From positions 1 to 20,270 of the IMG/VR virus record IMGVR_UViG_3300028571_000158: a stretch of 20,270 nt of DNA, one strand, 5' to 3'. This document shows positions 13,208 through 20,270 of the stretch, one piece after another. The DNA is from a virus. The notes under the pieces were generated by a model that was not told where the DNA came from, did not search any database, and worked only from the letters and a program-made list of their open reading frames with translations. Each line of letters opens with the position of its first letter. The first letter of the stretch is position 1. Both the position numbers and the translations under genes were made by a program.

Positions 13208-13618
13208 TTAACCTATTAGTTCTACTGAATACTGATAACTCAGGTAATCAATATTAGCGGATGTTATTGTGCCTGGAGATGCAGACACAACTCTTAAAGT
13301 TTGTACTGCACCGCTTAGTGTTTTATCAGCCTCAATTGCGGCTTTGATTGAGGTTGAACCGGATGACTGTAATAAACCATCCAATCTTGATTGCCCATCC
13401 TTCTCACTCATGCGACCTACCATGACAATGATGTTGCAGGTTGCAGAATCAAAGCCTCTGTTAAGTGTGTAGTCATAGTTCATAGACAATTGACCGATAA
13501 CTGCAAAAGCATTATTGGTTGGCACATTTGTAGAGTCCGGCACATAATCCATAACACGCAAACCTGTGATACTAGTCAAAGCTGTTTTAAGGTTTGCCCT
13601 TACTGTACTTGGTACCAT
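13208..13618 (-). CDS. probable tail terminator protein, 136 aa
   Basis: The N-terminal helix TVRANLKTALTSITGLRVMD and the following DYVPDSTNVPTNNAFAVIGQ match phage tail terminators, where a helix, a strand and a Pro-rich loop come first. The middle (CNIIVMVGRMSEKDGQSRLD, GLLQSS) and AAIEADKTLSGAVQTLRVVS complete the alpha/beta fold. It would cap the tail tube at the head side. The ATG shares a base with the adaptor gene stop (TAATG); the next gene is the major tail protein. I infer the function from fold pattern and order. Confidence 0.65.
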   Translation of the reverse strand: MVPSTVRANLKTALTSITGLRVMDYVPDSTNVPTNNAFAVIGQLSMNYDYTLNRGFDSATCNIIVMVGRMSEKDGQSRLDGLLQSSGSTSIKAAIEADKTLSGAVQTLRVVSASPGTITSANIDYLSYQYSVELIG

Positions 13619-14241
13619 TAGGCTATAGGTATCTTTTTATAGGCTCTTACTATTTGTGCAACATCTCTACCTACCGGTGACATGCGGATAACGCCAAGAT
13701 CTCCAAGACCTAAGACACCGCCCGGTGCATCTTTGCGTTTGTATAAATCTGCGGTCAGGGTCAAGGTGGCTACTGTTATGTCATCCGGCACGCTTGGCCA
13801 ACCCCATTTAGCAGTTACTTGAACTCCAGGGCGCAAACCATTTTGTGTCAATCCTGGAAATATTGGCCATGACTCTGTGTTTGAAACCATTGTCAATTGA
13901 GTAAAGGGTCTGCCTAAAGCTGAGGCAGTCAGTGGATCCATGATGAAATCTGTATCTAAAGTTAAGGTCTTGCTATAAGTGCCATTGCCATTTTCATCTA
14001 TTGCGACCACCAAACTTGTTGTGGTGGATATGTCATCTGTATAAACAAAGACATCTGAATAGGCTCTGTATCTTCTTGCAGATGCGGTTGAGTCTGCATA
14101 AAACCTGCGATTGGCAATGCGATCAATAGAGCGTGAAGCTGACTCAATAAGATCCTCTAAAAGATCATTGTCAGTGCTGTCAGAGATTGACAGGTAATTT
14201 TTTATTTGTGTGAGGGTTGCATAACCATTTGTTATAGCCAT
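13618..14241 (-). CDS. head-tail adaptor/connector protein, 207 aa
   Basis: The N-terminus YATLTQIKNYLSISDSTDND followed by LLEDLIESASRSIDRIANRRFY is the standard opening of HK97-gp6/phage connector proteins. The helix bundle seats under the portal. The C-terminal half is beta-rich and ends with VTAKWGWPSVPDDITVATLT and a helix LYKRKDAPGG. I chose the ATG at 14241, with GGAG seven bases upstream. The frame is open to a GTG at 14301, but that start has no Shine-Dalgarno sequence. The MCP hairpin lies upstream. The product presumably joins portal and tail terminator. Confidence 0.8.
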   Translation of the reverse strand: MAITNGYATLTQIKNYLSISDSTDNDLLEDLIESASRSIDRIANRRFYADSTASARRYRAYSDVFVYTDDISTTTSLVVAIDENGNGTYSKTLTLDTDFIMDPLTASALGRPFTQLTMVSNTESWPIFPGLTQNGLRPGVQVTAKWGWPSVPDDITVATLTLTADLYKRKDAPGGVLGLGDLGVIRMSPVGRDVAQIVRAYKKIPIA

Positions 14242-14316
14242 GACCGGTCTCCAAAATCTGTATTGCTCTGGGACATTAAGCAAACTCCATTTCTTAAACA
14301 CCGGCCATAGTTAGGA

Positions 14317-14348
14317 TCTAAGCCCCCTGGAAGGGTAGGGGGCTTAGA
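14317..14348 (-). terminator. strong hairpin downstream of the major capsid gene
   Basis: A perfect 12-bp inverted repeat (TCTAAGCCCCCT / AGGGGGCTTAGA) with an eight-base loop starts nine bases after the capsid stop. On the minus strand no T-run follows (TCCTAAC...), so it is not a classic intrinsic terminator. It may act as an attenuator or as a 3' barrier that stabilises the capsid mRNA. The hairpin is seen directly; its function is inferred. Confidence 0.6.
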
Positions 14349-14357
14349 AGATTATGG

Positions 14358-15716
14358 TTAGAAGCTTGGTGTTGCCAAACCTGTACCATTGATTTGTGCA
14401 ATTGCTTTTGAGTAACGCTCACCTGTAAAGGCTGACATTCCAAACAAAACAATGTTGATTGCAACTTTGCCGTTTGGTTCCTCAAAGGTCACATAGGTAG
14501 GGGCTGATGCCTCTTCCCATAGGTGACACTCATTTAGATCTACAACAAAGATTGTGTCTTGGTTTGTAGATGCACCCTTTGATGTGGAGATGTTAGCATC
14601 AACAATAATTGGCAAGCCAAGAAGTGAGTAGCCACTTGCACCATAAGTAGGTGTGCCGTTGCCAGTACCCATTGCATTAACTGGGTTATAGGCGTTTGGT
14701 ACAACCAATGGGCGATTTTGTGAATCCACTCCGGCTAGGAAGAAGCCTAAGCGGCGTGGGTGCATGATGATCGCGTTTGGATTTACAAAGATGTTACTTT
14801 GTACTTGTTGAATTGCATCTGCAATCTTTGGATATACACCGGCAACTGTTCCTGTTGTAGCTGTGTATGTAATCAAGATACCGCTAGTCATGCTGGCCAA
14901 ACCTAGAGGCTGACCGCTTGATCCTGAACCATTCAAGATAGCATCATCAAGTTTGGTGTGGTAGGCGCGGATTAAGTCACCTAAAACAATGCCTTCAATA
15001 TTGTATCCGCGTAGTAATGCTTGCTTGGATACTGATTGTTGTCCGGCAATTGTCTGCACATCAACTGTCAGCGTGGTATCTGCCATGTCTTGAGATACTG
15101 CGGCTGTGTTTTGTGATGTTTGGTATGCCACTGTGGTACCAGTGTTAATCTTTGAGATCACTACTGACATACCTTGAGCTGGCAAAACATGTTTGCGTGC
15201 GGCATCTGCAAATGGGCGACCTGCGCGTGCCAAAGGTGCATAGAGATCTACTAGGTACTGTGGTACTACTAGACCTGCAAATGAGGATGTGCTAACTGCA
15301 CGCTTCTCAATTGCCATCTCTCTTTGGTGGCGTTGGATGCGCTCTGTTGCATCACCATCTGTTTTAAATTGCGCTTTTAGCGCATCTGTTAGGAAATCGT
15401 AATCTCCGCGTACTGAGTAAGTAAGTTCTTCGCTTGCAACTGTAAAGCCGCCGGCGCGCACTTCTTTCTTGGTATCTGCCTTGACATCCACCTTTGCGGC
15501 CAACTCTGCGGCCTTTTGGTTGCGGATTTCAATATCAGACATCTGCTCAATTCTTTCATCCAACTTTTTGATTTCAAGGTTGAGTGCCTCTACATTGGCA
15601 AGCTCTACCTCTGTCAGATCGCGTACTTCTTCAGCCGCACGATCTAAGGTTGATTGAATAAGAGCAGTCTTTGATTCACGCTTCTCTCTTAGAGAAGCTA
15701 AAAATGCATTAGACAT
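14358..15716 (-). CDS. major capsid protein, HK97 fold, 452 aa
   Basis: Residues 1-75 form a Glu/Lys/Leu-rich coiled coil (scaffold-like delta domain) that the protease probably removes. The processing site is probably between the charged linker (about 80-135) and VSTSSFAGLVVPQYLVDLYA (141-160). The N-arm is followed by FADAARKHVLPAQGMSVVIS, QQSVSKQALLRGYN and KLDDAILNGSGSSGQPLGLA, all characteristic of HK97-type capsids. The C-terminus (ECHLWEEASAPTYVTFEEPN) is the A-domain/P-domain end. GGAG precedes the ATG by four bases. The gene has a candidate promoter upstream and a strong hairpin downstream, as expected for the most abundant virion protein. Confidence 0.93.
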   Translation of the reverse strand: MSNAFLASLREKRESKTALIQSTLDRAAEEVRDLTEVELANVEALNLEIKKLDERIEQMSDIEIRNQKAAELAAKVDVKADTKKEVRAGGFTVASEELTYSVRGDYDFLTDALKAQFKTDGDATERIQRHQREMAIEKRAVSTSSFAGLVVPQYLVDLYAPLARAGRPFADAARKHVLPAQGMSVVISKINTGTTVAYQTSQNTAAVSQDMADTTLTVDVQTIAGQQSVSKQALLRGYNIEGIVLGDLIRAYHTKLDDAILNGSGSSGQPLGLASMTSGILITYTATTGTVAGVYPKIADAIQQVQSNIFVNPNAIIMHPRRLGFFLAGVDSQNRPLVVPNAYNPVNAMGTGNGTPTYGASGYSLLGLPIIVDANISTSKGASTNQDTIFVVDLNECHLWEEASAPTYVTFEEPNGKVAINIVLFGMSAFTGERYSKAIAQINGTGLATPSF

Positions 15717-15789
15717 ATTTCTCCTATAAATTAGTTTTTGGTGAGAAGGTGTGACACGCTATAAAAGGGTCAGGTGTTCTACTGTTTGT

Positions 15790-15817
15790 ATTATATCTCT
15801 TTTGTCAAAGTTTGTAA
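15790..15817 (-). promoter_or_regulatory. candidate promoter for the major capsid gene
   Basis: On the minus strand a perfect TATAAT (15790-15795) follows a weak -35 box TTACAA (15812-15817) with a 16-base spacer. It overlaps the end of the preceding gene, and the 74-base gap before the capsid ATG is the largest non-coding gap in the head module. Transcription from here would give a leader of about 65 bases. The -35 match is weak, so this is tentative. Confidence 0.35.
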
Positions 15818-16492
15818 TATAAACAATGCTGTGTTGTATCTAGGTGTGTCATCATCCTCATCATAATCCCGGTCTTGATTTACAATTTTTTCTGCCCAAG
15901 ATTTACCGGCATCTCCACCCCATAATGCCCAAGCAATCCGGCCATTGCTAGGGTAGCCATCTTCTCCAGGGCTAAATCCCTCAGCTTGTTTATCTACTTC
16001 ATGCCTTGCAAAAAAAGAGACCATGCGATTGACTGTCTCAAGTGGTAGATTCTTGCCACCGGCAATATCCCTTGCTCTTGCAATACCAATCTCTGTACCG
16101 CCTCTGCCAAACTCCCTACGCCAATCTAAACCTCTTTGTGCCTCTGTCCTCATTGCGGCTGTAGGTGTAAAACTCTCTGCTCTATTTTCATTTTGCGCTG
16201 CCCATCTGTTGCAATAATAATCTGCCTGTACATTAGCTTCCCAAAGATCACAGTAACCTTGTTCATAAAAATAACAGTTTGCACAATTGCGGCCTTGCGG
16301 AACATCATCACTTGATGCCGGTCTGTAATTAGATGGCAAGGCTCTGTTGCCATACTCTGCAATGTTGATTGCAGTCAATTGCTCTTCCGCTTGGGCTTTA
16401 GTTTTGTGGCAACCTAATAACTCATTGTTTGAGTCTTTTACGACTGCAAACCCTTCACAATCCGGGTGGTCACTTTTTATGCTGTATGGCAT
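15791..16492 (-). CDS. three-part Cys4 protein, capsid-module accessory, 233 aa
   Basis: Three regions are visible. Residues 1-47 (PYSIKSDHPDCEGFAVVKDS, LLGCHKTKAQAEEQL) form a small domain often found C-terminal to prohead proteases. Residues 66-98 hold C70-x2-C73, C81 and C94 in NCANCYFYEQGYCDLW and YYCNRW; this four-Cys pattern resembles metal- or iron-sulfur-binding small domains. Residues 115-205 (RTEAQRGLDWRREFGRGGTE, VSFFARHEVDK, GRIAWALWGGDAGKSW) form a conserved phage domain of unknown function. The start overlaps the protease end by 23 bases. It may be a detached protease extension or a virion protein. I cannot assign a function. Confidence 0.75.
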   Translation of the reverse strand: MPYSIKSDHPDCEGFAVVKDSNNELLGCHKTKAQAEEQLTAINIAEYGNRALPSNYRPASSDDVPQGRNCANCYFYEQGYCDLWEANVQADYYCNRWAAQNENRAESFTPTAAMRTEAQRGLDWRREFGRGGTEIGIARARDIAGGKNLPLETVNRMVSFFARHEVDKQAEGFSPGEDGYPSNGRIAWALWGGDAGKSWAEKIVNQDRDYDEDDDTPRYNTALFILQTLTKEI

Positions 16493-17021
16493 TTAAAATC
16501 TTCTTTGCTTCATCAGCTCTTGGTGTTAGTAATGGTTCACCCTCACGCACACCTGCAATTGCGGCCATATCGCCATACGCGCCAAAGGTGACAAGTGATA
16601 CCTCTGCTAGATGAGCTTTGATTCTCTCCATAACACCATCAGGTCTTTTGCGGTTTTTAATAGGCATGAAGCCAATTGACAATTGATCTAGTGCGCCATC
16701 TTTGACAAGCTCTAAAGCTTCATCACCCTCTCTAGTTTTAGAGATCCTAAACTCTGCATAAAGACCTTCATCTGTCTCTCTAAGTAAAGTGGCTCTACCC
16801 AAAACATTATTCTCACCATGACCGCGTAACAATTTGACTCTATGAGGTGCGCGGATTACATCTGCAAAAACACCTTTTCTAAAGATCTCAGTCAGTGTGC
16901 CACTAATTCTTTGCTCTTTGTCATAAGGCACTGCAATGCCATAGATGGTGCGCCCATCACCACCGGCAAGGCGTAATTCAAACTCAACTGTGTATTGTCT
17001 GTTTTCTACTTCATTCTTCAT
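16470..17021 (-). CDS. HK97-family prohead protease, 183 aa
   Basis: A serine protease that removes the capsid delta domain during head maturation. Residues GRTIYGIAVPYDKEQRISG form the first strands, LLRGHGEN holds the catalytic His68, and ALDQLSIGFMP holds Ser115. Then AHLAEVSLVTFGAYGDM carries the acidic third member (E140) and the final strand. Length is typical of the family without a fused extension, and the ending RADEAKKILNAIQHKK is basic. The ATG overlaps the portal stop by 11 bases. The next gene, overlapping by 23 bases, may supply the extension found fused in other phages. Confidence 0.9.
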   Translation of the reverse strand: MKNEVENRQYTVEFELRLAGGDGRTIYGIAVPYDKEQRISGTLTEIFRKGVFADVIRAPHRVKLLRGHGENNVLGRATLLRETDEGLYAEFRISKTREGDEALELVKDGALDQLSIGFMPIKNRKRPDGVMERIKAHLAEVSLVTFGAYGDMAAIAGVREGEPLLTPRADEAKKILNAIQHKK

Positions 17022-18186
17022 ATCCAGGCACCTCTACTTGATTTTGTGTTGTGGCAACTTCAACATCATTTTCACCCTCTTCATAATCCATGCCATCTAA
17101 GTTTTCTTTGTCTCTTACTTCATCAACTGTCAAAAAGCCATTGGCCAAAGCAATTGCATAAGCGTTGTATCTGTTTAGAGTATCTGTCTTTAACATAGAC
17201 TCATATTTGAACTTAGCATACTGTCCACGCACTAAGAGATCTGAGAAGGCCGCCTCAATGCGCTCTGCTATTGGCTGGATGGAGAACTTGATGAGCTGTA
17301 GCGTTTCCTCTTCAACATTAGAATAAGTGCGGGATGAGTTTGGCGCACCTAAGTAGTAGGGTGGCAATCCTAAAATATTACTGGCCTCAGTTAGCCCGGC
17401 TGTTTGTGCCTCAACAAGCTGAGACTCTGCCGCGTTACTACTTAACACTTCAAAATCTGTAGATGCGTTCATAACTACCGGTGCGCGGTTGCGTGATGAA
17501 TACATTGACATCCATGCAGTCTTTAACGCATCAGCTTCCTCTGATGAAAGATCAGGATTTTGTGACTTAATTACTGCGGTGGGATTTACGCCGCCATCAA
17601 AATACTTTGATGCATATTCACTTATTGCAATCTCTTTACCAAGAGCTTGTTTTGCAATTGCTAAGATACCTCTGCCAACTAAATCTCCAGGCATAGTAAA
17701 GTTTTTGATGTGTAAGATCTCTGACTTATCATAAGTCTTTTCATCAATCTTATAGATGATGCGGCCTTTGTCTCTACTAACTTGCACGCGATCAGCCGCT
17801 ACCGGATAAATACTGTCAGGCAAACCATTAGCACCCGGCTCACCTAGCACTGCTAAGTAATTGCCATGCATAATTAAACTTGCCGCCATTGCAGAGATTG
17901 TTTCCATTCTTGTCTCTACTGGGTTTGGTCTTGCTAAGATTGCAGGTTTTGGTAAAACTTCTCTGTCATTACGATATGCGCAAAACTCTAACGCGCCAAC
18001 TGCATCTGCAATTAAAGATACACCACGATATATTGCAGGTATGCCAAGTGCTGTTCTATCATCTACATAGGCACCTGCCCAATTACCCTCAAAGAATCTT
18101 CCAACCCGGCCAAGTGAATCTACATAACCTTGGGATGTATAAACAGTGCCAGGTTGTATTTGTCTCTTCAAGAGCTTGCCTAGCAT
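17011..18186 (-). CDS. portal protein, HK97 family, 391 aa
   Basis: The dodecameric portal at the packaging vertex. Conserved parts are GIPAIYRGVSLIADAVGAL (near 48-66), the PNPVETRMETISAMAASLIM helix, HGNYLAVLGEPGANG, EILHIKNFTMPGDLVGRGIL (near 156-176) and, near 285-330, LGLPPYYLGAPNSSRTYSNV with ETLQLIKFSIQPIAERIEAA. These are the clip, stem and crown regions of HK97-like portals. The acidic C-terminus (MDYEEGENDVEVATTQ) is probably flexible. The ATG shares a base with the preceding mini-gene's stop (TAATG). Length is normal for the family. Confidence 0.92.
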   Translation of the reverse strand: MLGKLLKRQIQPGTVYTSQGYVDSLGRVGRFFEGNWAGAYVDDRTALGIPAIYRGVSLIADAVGALEFCAYRNDREVLPKPAILARPNPVETRMETISAMAASLIMHGNYLAVLGEPGANGLPDSIYPVAADRVQVSRDKGRIIYKIDEKTYDKSEILHIKNFTMPGDLVGRGILAIAKQALGKEIAISEYASKYFDGGVNPTAVIKSQNPDLSSEEADALKTAWMSMYSSRNRAPVVMNASTDFEVLSSNAAESQLVEAQTAGLTEASNILGLPPYYLGAPNSSRTYSNVEEETLQLIKFSIQPIAERIEAAFSDLLVRGQYAKFKYESMLKTDTLNRYNAYAIALANGFLTVDEVRDKENLDGMDYEEGENDVEVATTQNQVEVPGYEE

Positions 18187-18332
18187 TATTTACCTCTAAT
18201 TTCCAAAGCAATGCCAAATGTAATTAAGAATGCGCCGCCTAATATTACCCCTAAAAGTAAATTAAATGATACGACACCTGCAATCAAGACACCTGCACCC
18301 AGTATCTGCAATATGGATGGTATGTATTTCAT
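18186..18332 (-). CDS. small membrane mini-protein between terminase and portal, 48 aa
   Basis: An open frame of 48 codons lies exactly between the large terminase and the portal and shares a base with both (TAATG at each end). The product is almost entirely hydrophobic. It starts MKYIPSILQI and contains two Gly-rich helical segments (about 9-22 and 25-43: LGAGVLIAGVV and LLLGVILGGAFLITFGIAL), ending EIRGK. It probably inserts in the membrane as a hairpin. Membrane proteins are unusual in a packaging module; a small holin-like or host-interfering role is possible. The double coupling makes the gene credible even though it is short. Confidence 0.7.
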   Translation of the reverse strand: MKYIPSILQILGAGVLIAGVVSFNLLLGVILGGAFLITFGIALEIRGK

Positions 18333-19741
18333 TAGTACATCTTACTCCTTGCCACCGGCTTATCCTCAGTCTTTGTGACTACTCCATAGCGTGCCAGTGT
18401 TACCGCTACTAAAGGCGTGATGTTTGTTGTACTTGATCTATTCCAAGCCCAAGAATCTCCAAGTGGTCTTTTGGTTGATCCTAAGATTGCGGTTCTAAGG
18501 TTTGGATCATCTATGTGACAAACTATCTTTGCTTGCACTGCATCATAAAAAGATCCACAGGCTCTTGCATAATCGCGTAGATGTATAGCCATTACACCTA
18601 CCTCTTGTTTTTGTAACTCTAAAATAAGTGAGGCGGCAGGTGATCCGGTATCTATAACCACCTTGGTCTTATATTTCTTGCATAACTCAACAAGCTTAGG
18701 CAAGACCCAGGATGTACCCTCTTTGCACTCAATTAACTCTACCGGTGTGTAATCACGCACTAAGCCTGAGACTGCTATAGATGCTTTGTCTCTTTCCCTG
18801 GATATATCAACACCAAAGGTAACCTTGTCTCCCAGGATTATGTCTGTCCTAGCAAGTGAGTCCCACAGCTCTGTATTGATTACCTGGACTGCATCTTTAG
18901 CCGGCCAAACATTTAACCACTCTTTTGTAAAGATCTCCGGGCTGTTAGTTTGTGAGGCCTCTTTGACCGCCTCTAGTAAAACACCTTTTTCTTCATGCAA
19001 GGATGGGATTGCCTGATACCAAACTCTCTCATCCATATAATCAAAATCATCAGATAATGGTGACCACTCAAACCATGCTAGTTTGTTGGTTGGCTCTGCA
19101 ATTTCTCTATGACCAAGTTCCCGGTAATGTTCAAGTAACTCAGACTCACCTGGTCTGCCAGCATTAGACATGATCCACAATTGACCATTGCGTTTTGTGG
19201 CCAGGGTGGGTTGCAAGTTCGCAATCAAAGATAATGGATGTGTAAGTGCCTCATCAATAACCATAAGATTTAAACTCAGACCGCGTGCGCCCTTGTCATT
19301 AGGTGTAACAATCCCATAGGTAGATCCATTGCGCATGTAGATCTTCTCATTGCCATTGGTCTTAGATACCCTGGCAACCCTCTTGCTAAATCTAGGTGAC
19401 ATCATAAAACTTAAAACATGCTCTTCCCATTTGACCTTTGCCATGTTCCTATCTTGAGCTGTATAGGCAACATGTCTTTTTGGTTGCAATAATTCAAAAG
19501 CGATCCTGGTTTCTATAAGTTTTGATTTACCGGATTGCCGGCTGACTTGAGCCGCTACTGTCCGGTACTTATACATGCCATCAGCATCTTTTTCTAAACC
19601 TACATCAGAGACATATTGTTGCCAGGCAAAAAGATCAAAGCCCAAGATTTGTGCTACTTGAGCCATCTTGTCACCATCTGTAGCAGATGAATCATCTCTA
19701 GCTGATGCCCACCTGGGTGGACACTTACTTAAAAATGTCAT
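18332..19741 (-). CDS. large terminase subunit, 469 aa
   Basis: The packaging motor ATPase plus nuclease. Residues 64-75 (AQVSRQSGKSKL) form the Walker A-like motif, 160-165 (MVIDEA) Walker B, and 191-195 (MSNAG) the coupling motif. The C-terminal RNase H-like nuclease shows D312 in VTFGVDISRERDKAS and D364 in VVIDTGSPAAS. I chose the ATG at 19741 because the longer frame starts with a GTG (19759) inside the small terminase without a good ribosome-binding site. It overlaps the small terminase by 17 bases. The nuclease cuts concatemers for headful or cohesive-end packaging; the mode cannot be told here. Confidence 0.95.
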   Translation of the reverse strand: MTFLSKCPPRWASARDDSSATDGDKMAQVAQILGFDLFAWQQYVSDVGLEKDADGMYKYRTVAAQVSRQSGKSKLIETRIAFELLQPKRHVAYTAQDRNMAKVKWEEHVLSFMMSPRFSKRVARVSKTNGNEKIYMRNGSTYGIVTPNDKGARGLSLNLMVIDEALTHPLSLIANLQPTLATKRNGQLWIMSNAGRPGESELLEHYRELGHREIAEPTNKLAWFEWSPLSDDFDYMDERVWYQAIPSLHEEKGVLLEAVKEASQTNSPEIFTKEWLNVWPAKDAVQVINTELWDSLARTDIILGDKVTFGVDISRERDKASIAVSGLVRDYTPVELIECKEGTSWVLPKLVELCKKYKTKVVIDTGSPAASLILELQKQEVGVMAIHLRDYARACGSFYDAVQAKIVCHIDDPNLRTAILGSTKRPLGDSWAWNRSSTTNITPLVAVTLARYGVVTKTEDKPVARSKMY

Positions 19742-19994
19742 CTTGTTCCGGCAGACCACAGTAATCCCATATTTCTCTCAGCTCTCTTGAGATAGATGGA
19801 ATGGTGTGTGTATTTTCTCCGGTTTTCTCTATGTAATCCCAAGCGCGTGATAGACCTAATAGCATCTCTTGTTTTACCCAGTCAATATCTTTGCGCCCCT
19901 TGAGCGCATTGATCATTGCCGCAGTGTGTACACCATGAAGCGGTGATTTACCACTTACGACTGTTTTTGATGGCTTTCCTTTTTTTGTTGCCAT
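19725..19994 (-). CDS. small terminase subunit, 89 aa
   Basis: A short protein with a basic N-terminus (ATKKGKPSKTVVSGKSPLHG), then ALKGRKDIDWVKQEMLLGLS and a C-terminal region SISRELREIWDYCGLPEQDD, fitting the HTH-plus-oligomerisation layout of small terminases although it is shorter than many. The longer frame starts at 20027, but the ATG at 19994 has AAGGGGGG about seven bases upstream and is the better start. It precedes the large terminase, with a 17-base overlap. The assignment rests mainly on position; sequence similarity is weak. Confidence 0.7.
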   Translation of the reverse strand: MATKKGKPSKTVVSGKSPLHGVHTAAMINALKGRKDIDWVKQEMLLGLSRAWDYIEKTGENTHTIPSISRELREIWDYCGLPEQDDIFK

Positions 19995-20208
19995 AAATCG
20001 CCCCCCTTGAGTAGTTGCAATGCGCACATGATGGTCTTAGACTCCCCACCCACAGTTCAGGTGTAGGGAAGGAATCTATAGGTGGATCATGGTCAATAGT
20101 CGTAGCTTGAGCCTTTTTACAATAAAAACATTGCGGCAAAGTAGCCAATATCAATTGCCGCAATCTTTTGTAATTCGCGCTGTATTTTCTTGTTTTTATG
20201 TTTTTCAT
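19948..20208 (-). CDS. HNH endonuclease, 86 aa
   Basis: A small HNH nuclease with two CxxC knuckles (C27/C30 in QCFYCKK, and C61/C64 in SCAHCNYSRGA) and the catalytic DHDPPI core (H40-D41). The N65 that follows the second knuckle completes the H-N-H pattern. It has a basic N-terminus and C-terminus (KKRKAIKN). Such genes next to terminases in HK97-like phages are needed for specific DNA cutting at packaging in several systems; this is known for relatives and inferred here. The C-terminus overlaps the small terminase start by 47 bases. The start has no strong Shine-Dalgarno sequence. Confidence 0.88.
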   Translation of the reverse strand: MKNIKTRKYSANYKRLRQLILATLPQCFYCKKAQATTIDHDPPIDSFPTPELWVGSLRPSCAHCNYSRGAIYGNKKRKAIKNSRKW

Positions 20209-20217
20209 AACAAAAGC

Positions 20218-20223
20218 GTTATA
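20218..20223 (-). promoter_or_regulatory. possible -10 box just before the HNH gene
   Basis: On the minus strand TATAAC lies nine bases before the HNH ATG. There is no clear -35 box at the right distance and no Shine-Dalgarno sequence. If used, it would give a nearly leaderless transcript for the whole packaging and head module. The 62 bases from here to the window edge are A/T-rich near the gene and C/T-rich further out; no gene is seen there. Confidence 0.2.
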
Positions 20224-20270
20224 TTTTTTGGCAAAAAAAACCTAGTTGCGGGGAGAGAGAATCGCGGAAC

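Noticed and set aside
14242-14301. GTG-started N-terminal extension of the head-tail adaptor
   Set aside because: The ATG at 14241 has GGAG at the ideal distance and gives the normal connector N-terminus; the extension has no ribosome-binding site.
15801-15810. TTGACA near 15801-15806 as the -35 box of the capsid promoter
   Set aside because: It is only seven bases from TATAAT, too close to act with it, and no -10 box lies 16-18 bases further downstream.
19995-20027. Longer start of the small terminase
   Set aside because: A strong AAGGGGGG sits just before the ATG at 19994, inside the extension, so the shorter start is preferred.
1-20270. tRNA genes, integrase or attachment site, insertion sequences
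   Set aside because: I scanned the gaps and found no cloverleaf-like element, recombinase motif or terminal inverted repeat of a transposon. Nearly all sequence is accounted for by overlapping phage genes.

Overview
The window looks like part, or most, of the genome of a tailed phage with an HK97-type head and a long-tail (siphovirus-type) morphogenesis module. Every gene I can support lies on the minus strand, so transcription runs from the right edge (about 20208) to the left edge. Genes are packed with start/stop overlaps (TAATG, ATGA, TGATG), good Shine-Dalgarno sequences and occasional GTG/TTG starts. Base composition is about 40% GC by eye. Host assignment is tentative. The tail-assembly frameshift, the small conserved protein at 4703-4954, the Cys-cluster protein after the protease and the lysozyme-like domain resemble phages of actinobacteria, and the low GC would suit freshwater actinobacterial lineages, but no host-diagnostic gene such as whiB is present. 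I saw no tRNA, integrase, transposon or CRISPR array.

Packaging and head (20208 to 13208, in order of transcription): HNH endonuclease, small and large terminase, a 48-aa membrane mini-protein, portal, prohead protease, a three-part Cys4 protein, major capsid protein with its own candidate promoter and a strong 3' hairpin, head-tail adaptor and probable tail terminator. Tail (13192 to 7438): major tail protein, a tail-assembly chaperone pair joined by a -1 programmed frameshift (A AAA AAT with a possible downstream stem), an HK97-gp10-like protein, a 617-aa tape measure carrying a recent internal duplication, a minor tail protein, a fibre-like protein and a small accessory protein.

Lysis (7407 to 6543): M15-type peptidase endolysin followed by two small membrane proteins (holin candidates). 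A sugar cassette follows (6524 to 4969: glycosyltransferase overlapping an NAD-dependent sugar epimerase/reductase), then a conserved small protein and a metallophosphoesterase. The leftmost part (3881 to 43) holds nucleic-acid genes: a stand-alone prim-pol domain, small unknowns, a possible DNA-annealing protein with a Cys cluster, a zinc-ribbon miniprotein and a PD-(D/E)XK-like nuclease. After these come a lysozyme-like gene with an unusual G-rich leader, a second glycosyltransferase and small proteins.

The points most worth a second look are the complete frameshift signal, the G7-TA-G7 quadruplex-like leader with nested mini-ORFs before the lysozyme gene, the compact prim-pol/annealing/nuclease set with no helicase or polymerase in view, the overlooked mini-genes, and the complementary ends of the window.
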